From positions 1 through 10,430 of the forward strand of contig CANNJG010000054.1 of NCBI GenBank assembly GCA_947504795.1: 10,430 nt of DNA. The letters run 5' to 3'. The position numbers and the translations under genes were made by a program. The DNA comes from Legionellaceae bacterium (GTDB taxonomy: Bacteria; Pseudomonadota; Gammaproteobacteria; Legionellales; Legionellaceae). The notes beneath the pieces were generated by a model, which searched no databases, was not told the origin of the DNA, and worked only from the letters and a program-made list of their open reading frames with translations. Shown here piece after piece: positions 6,490 through 10,430 of this stretch. Within the stretch, counting starts at the first letter, position 1, and every line of letters begins with the position of its first letter.

Positions 6490-7361
6490 GATTGAATAAG
6501 TTTAAAAACGTCCCCTTCCTCTTCTACTTTACACATGCATGGTTTTTCATCATAAATAGCGCGCTGGACATCCTTTAGATTATCCACATAGGATTGCAAC
6601 CGTCGTGGTGACAATCGGGTCAATGGCTTATCTGCCACAGTACTCAACAGGTACAACTTATTGACTAATAGGGAAATTTTTAAAATACTATACGTAGGCA
6701 TGCATCTGGGTACCATACAAGCATAGGTAACCATCTGTACTAAATGCTGGGACCATTCTTTCGGAACTTGCTGATGCTGAATCGCATTAAAATTATCGTA
6801 ACAACCTTTTACCAAGGCATACAAGGCTCGAAGCCAGATCCGATAATAAAAACTGCGAGGAAATAATAACAAAGCACCCAGAACCACAAGCATCGCGAGC
6901 GTGCTGGTAATCACATGATTTAGAATGGCATAAATATCCGCATTATCAAAATGATAATTCAGTGAATAAGAGGTTAAACTTAAAATAATTGGGACGATAA
7001 TCAAATGACTTTCGTGTTTGCGTAAAACTAACGTATACAGTAACAACGTCGCTAAAAACGCAAAAAATAAGAACCATAACGGAAAGGGGTACATAAGATT
7101 AAACAGATAAATCATACTGATCGAACCAAGCATAGTCCCAATAAATAATTCATATTTTTGCTGGAGCGTTCGCCCTTGTACTTCGGCAGTCATCGCAGTC
7201 ATAGGAATATAAAACAAATAAAAATAAGCATCCGGAATATAAACCAAGCCGTTCAGAACAAAGAGCACCAATAACACATACACAACCTTGATCCCGTTAA
7301 TCCGGTGAAGTCCATAAGCATCGTACTCTTCAATGGTGTGTATGAGCTTTGAGATAAACAT
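6462..7361 (-). CDS. FUSC-like half-transporter, first subunit
   Basis: A 299-residue inner-membrane protein with the same plan as its downstream neighbour: about six hydrophobic segments (near 24-41, 45-58, 72-90, 94-113, 119-135, 147-167), then about 130 soluble residues. AEVQGRTLQQKYELFIGTMLG (59-79) occupies the place of the FUSC RxxxRxxGT helix entry but is more divergent. I choose the ATG at 7361, which overlaps the HlyD gene end by 32 bases. A TTG at 7406 would add 15 residues and cannot be excluded; neither has a strong ribosome binding site, so coupling to HlyD translation is likely. Together with the downstream gene it probably forms the equivalent of one full-length AaeB-type transporter. 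This is inferred from order and topology, not proven. Confidence 0.75.
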   Translation of the reverse strand: MFISKLIHTIEEYDAYGLHRINGIKVVYVLLVLFVLNGLVYIPDAYFYLFYIPMTAMTAEVQGRTLQQKYELFIGTMLGSISMIYLFNLMYPFPLWFLFFAFLATLLLYTLVLRKHESHLIIVPIILSLTSYSLNYHFDNADIYAILNHVITSTLAMLVVLGALLLFPRSFYYRIWLRALYALVKGCYDNFNAIQHQQVPKEWSQHLVQMVTYACMVPRCMPTYSILKISLLVNKLYLLSTVADKPLTRLSPRRLQSYVDNLKDVQRAIYDEKPCMCKVEEEGDVFKLIQSWNYLCQKS

Positions 7362-8340
7362 AAGCGCTGGCACCAGGTTGGAGAGGAAAATTAGGATCAG
7401 GATCAAGAATTTGAATCTGTAACGGTAAGCGTTGGGGAATTAATAACCATTCATTTTCATTTTTCACGACTTGTTGCTGCGATCGCGATGCGGTATGTTG
7501 GCGATTTGCAGGCCAGATTGTATTCACGATGACCCCATGAAAAATTTTATGAAAATAATACATGCGCAAAAAAATAATTGCTTTATCTCCGGGCCTAATA
7601 AGACGAAGATCAGTTTCATCAAAATTGGCTTGTACCCACCATTGAGTGGTATCGACAAACGAAAACAAGGGCTCGTGAATTTTCACGGGGGTGAAATTAG
7701 AAATGTACATATTATCTACATATCCATCAGCAGGGGCGCGGACAATCGTCAAATTCAAATTTACTTGGGCATTCTCCATCGCCGCTTGAAGCGATTGGAC
7801 CTTTTTAGATTGCTCAACAATTTGTTGATCTTCAATCGCGATTTGTTTAACAAGAGCGTCGCGTTTATTTTCGGCGGCATGAAAACTGTACCCAAGTTCT
7901 TTGATTTCCAACCTAGGCACCGCTTTTCGTACCATGGCGTCATCTTTATAGCTATAGCGGATTTTTGCTTTTTCATACTCAAAATTCGCGGCTTTTAATA
8001 ATTCACGGGTTCGTTGCGTTTCTCTCTCAATGACTTTAATCCGCTCCAAGGCTTGTTCATATCGGGCTTTTGCATAGGCTAGTTCTAAATAATATGGCTT
8101 TTGATAGACGCGAAATAAGGGCGCGCCTTTTTTGACTGATTCTCCATTTTTCACATAAAGTTTAGTCACATACCCTGATACATCAGCTGCAATTGGCGTG
8201 ACGTTGGTGGCTACAAACGCATTATTGGTAAAAGGGACTAAGTAAGAAAACCAATGATATACGCCAATAGCAATCCCGATAATAATCACGATGATTGGTA
8301 AATTAATCTCTTTTTTAGACAATTTAACAACTTTAAGCAT
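7330..8340 (-). CDS. HlyD/EmrA-like membrane-fusion (periplasmic adaptor) protein
   Basis: Periplasmic adaptor linking the inner-membrane FUSC transporter to the outer-membrane lipoprotein channel. Numbering from the chosen start, it has one N-terminal membrane anchor (about 13-32), the first half of a lipoyl-like domain (SGYVTKLYVKNGESVKKGAPLF, 55-76), a long charged coiled-coil hairpin (about 85-198), the second lipoyl half (IVRAPADGYV, 199-208), then a beta-barrel with FDETDLRLIRPGDKA (240-254). The length (336) fits AaeA/EmrA-type adaptors. An ATG at 8349 is also in frame, but AGGG directly touches it; the ATG at 8340 lies nine bases from that AGGG and is the better start. First gene of the four-gene operon, overlapping the next. 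Confidence 0.92.
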   Translation of the reverse strand: MLKVVKLSKKEINLPIIVIIIGIAIGVYHWFSYLVPFTNNAFVATNVTPIAADVSGYVTKLYVKNGESVKKGAPLFRVYQKPYYLELAYAKARYEQALERIKVIERETQRTRELLKAANFEYEKAKIRYSYKDDAMVRKAVPRLEIKELGYSFHAAENKRDALVKQIAIEDQQIVEQSKKVQSLQAAMENAQVNLNLTIVRAPADGYVDNMYISNFTPVKIHEPLFSFVDTTQWWVQANFDETDLRLIRPGDKAIIFLRMYYFHKIFHGVIVNTIWPANRQHTASRSQQQVVKNENEWLLIPQRLPLQIQILDPDPNFPLQPGASAYVYLKAHTHH

Positions 8341-8369
8341 AACTATCATCCCTGCACGCTCTGCTTTCT

Positions 8370-8399
8370 ATTATTACAGCTCTCTGCAATGTAACACAA
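8370..8399 (-). promoter_or_regulatory. Promoter of the efflux operon
   Basis: On the minus strand TTGTGT (8399-8394) and AATAAT (8375-8370) are 18 bases apart. The -10 hexamer matches 5/6 and is preceded by TG one base upstream, making an extended -10 element. It lies about 30 bases before the ATG at 8340, in the only non-coding gap of the operon region. An independent promoter here would allow the pump to be expressed apart from the protease gene upstream. Confidence 0.45.
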
Positions 8400-8415
8400 G
8401 CATTACTCAGGACTT

Positions 8416-8459
8416 AAGCAACACGCTGATAGTATCCCAGAAAAATTAGTATGTTGCTT
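8416..8459. repeat. Inverted repeat between protease and efflux operon
   Basis: AAGCAACA (8416-8423) and TGTTGCTT (8452-8459) are perfect 8-base inverted arms 28 bases apart, seven bases after the protease stop and upstream of the efflux promoter. No T tract follows in either direction. It could be a weak terminator for the protease or an operator for the pump. Confidence 0.3.
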
Positions 8460-8465
8460 GAACGC

Positions 8466-10085
8466 CTAACATTCTCCATAATCGATCATGACTTCGTCTA
8501 ACGCTATCATCACGTCATTATCATCGAAGCCCAAATCGTTACTTGCGGCTAGCAGTCCACACGCCCCTTCGGCAAAGGTAGCGGTTGGCGTCCAGTAATC
8601 CATATTCGCTTTTAACATGACATCAAATGCTTTACTGGGATCCCACCCAGGGCGGTGTGCTAAGGTATAAAATAAGTGATTGTACACACCGCTACTGTAA
8701 TGAACATCCATGCCGACTTGGTACTGATCTGCGCTATCAATCGATAAACCATCACGACTCGGTTGGCTTAAAAAGCGTAAGGCACCGCGTCCTTTCAAAA
8801 TATCCGCACCTATTAACCAACTCGCCTGGCCATGTGCATAATACTCAGCTGCTTGCGCTGCCATATCAGAAAAAGATTCATTGATAGCCCCGGCTTGACC
8901 ATAATACACCAATCCTGAATGCTGTTCTGTAAAGCCATGCGAGATTTCATGAGCGGTAATGCCTAAAGATACCATAGGATGAAATGCGCCATCCCCATCG
9001 CCAAACGTCATCTGCCGACCATCCCAAAATGCATTGGCAAAATGGGTGCTGTAGTGAATGCGTAACACAAGCTGCATAGGCTTGTGTCCGTTATATAACA
9101 CTTCTTGATGATAGCGTTTTCGGTACATATCCTTAACAACACCCCCCATATACATGGCATCATTCGCAACAGAATATCCGCCATTAATCTGATCATACCC
9201 ATCTTCTTCATAACCGGTCCAATATTCATCATTCGAAAACGTCTCTTCACAGTCGAAACTCATGGGCCGATTAACGTGTTGGGTGTGGTGTCCCATATCG
9301 ACGATCCGGACTTGTTGATTTTCTAAAAAACATTGCCCTATCTCTTCATCCCGGATCAAGTTGAGAAATGGAAATTCTTTTCCGAATTGATATTTACCCA
9401 TTTTTCTATTCCCTCCAAAGCCGAGACCATGAACCATATGCCGGAGTGTTTGCAAATCATCCCAATGCACTAACACCCGACCATCTTGCGCGGCAACAAT
9501 CGCTGTTGGTTGACTCGGCGACCCCTCTGTTGGTTGCAAAAACACGCGAACACGATAAGCCCAATGTGCGTGTTGCTGATCATCCACATAAATCAAAGGA
9601 GTCACCTGAGACGCCACAATTTGTGCCTGGGGAAATTGCTGACTATACTGATTCAACGCACGATGCGCACTCGATAAGAACCATGCAGGCAGTACGCCTA
9701 GATCTCCCTGCAAATGTTGGTACAACGCGCCATTCATCCTCACTGCGGCCGGTGCAGCAGATACAGTCGTAGTATGATGAAAAATGGCATAGCCCCCAAA
9801 AACCGGAATCCCTTGATAATGCTGTTGCATCCTCACGTGCTCAATATGACGCGCATCGGTATGTCGCTCAATCAAAGATAGTTGCGCTGTCGGCATAATG
9901 AGCGTTTTCGGCCCGGCTTGCACAAAGGGTGAGGGTAACCATTGCTGTAAATCACTCACAGTAAGGTGCTGTAATGAAACACGCTTTGCTGCGTGCAGCG
10001 TACTTGAGGCAAACATTGAGATGCCACAGAACAGAAAAAACAAGGTTTTAAACAATAGGGAACGACGTGTCGTGATAAATTCCAT
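8466..10085 (-). CDS. Secreted M4 zinc metalloprotease precursor (elastase/ProA-like)
   Basis: Secreted thermolysin-family endopeptidase, 539 residues, the size of Legionella ProA/Msp and pseudolysin precursors. Order: basic start and signal peptide (about 1-32), FTP-type inhibitory propeptide with HYQGIPVFGG (89-98) and a PepSY-like part (about 140-205), then the mature enzyme from about 218 (GLGFGGNRKMGKYQ). The catalytic set is complete: HEISH (379-383) supplies two zinc histidines and E380, GAINESFSDM (399-408) supplies the third ligand E403, and H462 in DVHYSSGVYNH is the transition-state histidine. C252/C279 and C509/C539 fit the two disulfides of pseudolysin. No C-terminal add-on domain is present. 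The start is firm: AGGAG seven bases before the ATG. The family is autoprocessed and usually exported by type II secretion; in Legionella the homologue damages host proteins. Confidence 0.96.
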   Translation of the reverse strand: MEFITTRRSLLFKTLFFLFCGISMFASSTLHAAKRVSLQHLTVSDLQQWLPSPFVQAGPKTLIMPTAQLSLIERHTDARHIEHVRMQQHYQGIPVFGGYAIFHHTTTVSAAPAAVRMNGALYQHLQGDLGVLPAWFLSSAHRALNQYSQQFPQAQIVASQVTPLIYVDDQQHAHWAYRVRVFLQPTEGSPSQPTAIVAAQDGRVLVHWDDLQTLRHMVHGLGFGGNRKMGKYQFGKEFPFLNLIRDEEIGQCFLENQQVRIVDMGHHTQHVNRPMSFDCEETFSNDEYWTGYEEDGYDQINGGYSVANDAMYMGGVVKDMYRKRYHQEVLYNGHKPMQLVLRIHYSTHFANAFWDGRQMTFGDGDGAFHPMVSLGITAHEISHGFTEQHSGLVYYGQAGAINESFSDMAAQAAEYYAHGQASWLIGADILKGRGALRFLSQPSRDGLSIDSADQYQVGMDVHYSSGVYNHLFYTLAHRPGWDPSKAFDVMLKANMDYWTPTATFAEGACGLLAASNDLGFDDNDVMIALDEVMIDYGEC

Positions 10086-10092
10086 TTTAATA

Positions 10093-10114
10093 CTCCTTCC
10101 CCGAGTACTCTCGG
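10093..10114 (-). promoter_or_regulatory. RBS of protease gene with abutting hairpin
   Basis: On the minus strand CCGAG and CTCGG (plus-strand 10114-10101) form a 5-base-pair hairpin with a four-base AGTA loop that ends at the base before GGAAGGAG, the ribosome binding site. The palindromic core GAGTACTC recurs as GAGTACTA at 10118-10125, 15 bases away. The arrangement could stabilise the leader, tune ribosome access or mark a DNA-binding site. The AGGAG itself (10097-10093) is well supported; the regulatory reading is inference. Confidence 0.45.
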
Positions 10115-10149
10115 ATTGAGTACTAGAGTTTGCGGTTGGGTTAGACTAA

Positions 10150-10178
10150 GGCCTGCGCAAGTTCCATCCTTGCAGGCC
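10150..10178. terminator. GC-rich hairpin after the receiver gene
   Basis: GGCCT-GC-GCAAG (10150-10161) pairs with CTTGC-AGGCC (10169-10178): ten base pairs with a two-base bulge and a seven-base loop. It lies about 50 bases past the stop of the receiver-domain gene and 65 bases before the protease start. On the minus strand it is followed only by TTAGTCT, a poor U tract, so it is a possible terminator or a structured leader element of the protease mRNA. No convincing promoter was seen in the 143-base gap 10086-10228. Confidence 0.4.
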
Positions 10179-10228
10179 AAGAGTTTAAACAAAATAGGGA
10201 AGATAATGCAATAGGGGGTTAATAAATC

Positions 10229-10430
10229 TTATGCTTGTTTTAGTCCAGTGACAGCCGTGTTATTACGGTAGACATAATGCTGCACAATCTGATCGGCTTG
10301 TTCTGCAGTTAATGGCTTTGAAATCACCCCATCCATAAAATAATAGTCGCAGTCATATTTAACTAAATCTGCCTGAAAAGAAGTCAGCGCGATGATCGGC
10401 ACATGAAAATTAGAATTTTTTTCCATTTGC
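10229..10430 (-). CDS. Receiver-domain C-terminus (hybrid kinase or response regulator), partial
   Basis: The frame is open to the window edge, so the start is outside; the in-frame ATG at 10426 is internal. The visible 66 residues are the end of a two-component receiver domain: VPIIALTSF supplies beta-4 with the conserved switch Thr/Ser position, and MDGVISKPLT supplies the conserved Lys-Pro of beta-5, followed by helix alpha-5 and a short tail. The phosphorylated aspartate would be upstream, outside the window. The domain being last in the protein, with a PIIALT...SKP style, is typical of hybrid histidine kinases, but a single-domain regulator is possible. It is transcribed in the same direction as the protease, with 143 bases between. 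Confidence 0.8.
   Translation of the reverse strand, partial: QMEKNSNFHVPIIALTSFQADLVKYDCDYYFMDGVISKPLTAEQADQIVQHYVYRNNTAVTGLKQA

Noticed and set aside
7471..7998. 175-codon plus-strand open frame
   Set aside because: It lies wholly antisense to the well-supported HlyD-like gene and shows no domain or start signal.
9368..9772. 134-codon plus-strand open frame
   Set aside because: Antisense to the protease propeptide and early mature region, which reads convincingly on the other strand; no recognisable motif.

Overview
The window looks like chromosomal DNA of a gammaproteobacterium, probably from the Legionellales (Legionella/Coxiella/Berkiella side). The evidence is a moderately AT-rich sequence with an EpmC-type elongation factor P hydroxylase (a gammaproteobacterial protein), a small protein resembling DotE/IcmC of the Dot/Icm type IVB secretion system, and a secreted M4 zinc metalloprotease with the propeptide and disulfide layout of Legionella ProA/Msp and Pseudomonas elastase. 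The genus cannot be fixed from the sequence alone.

Left part (1-2282): the 3' end of a gene on the plus strand encodes a protein built from nearly identical hydrophobic modules joined by polar, acidic linkers. It converges with epmC. A divergent gap with an extended -10 promoter leads to a DUF3579 gene, which converges with the solitary DotE/IcmC-like membrane protein gene.

Middle (2311-4142): a recognisable promoter precedes a two-gene operon on the plus strand. It encodes a ferredoxin/flavodoxin-NADP reductase and, 10 bases later, an animal/plant-type class I fructose-1,6-bisphosphate aldolase with all catalytic residues.

Right-middle (4200-8378, minus strand): a compact four-gene operon whose members all overlap by 20-32 bases. 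In transcription order it encodes a HlyD/EmrA-like membrane-fusion protein, two half-size FUSC-type membrane proteins, and a NodT-type outer-membrane lipoprotein. Together they make a complete predicted tripartite efflux pump. Its inner-membrane component appears split into two chains corresponding to the two halves of AaeB/fusaric-acid-type transporters.

Right end (8466-10430, minus strand): the 539-residue pre-pro-metalloprotease, with a small hairpin directly against its ribosome binding site, and beyond it the C-terminal tail of a receiver domain, probably from a hybrid histidine kinase or response regulator that continues out of the window.

No rRNA, tRNA, CRISPR array, insertion sequence or phage gene was seen. 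No gene-free stretch exceeds 150 bases. The most unusual item is the repeated hydrophobic-module protein at the left edge, followed by the split FUSC pump and the isolated DotE/IcmC-like gene.
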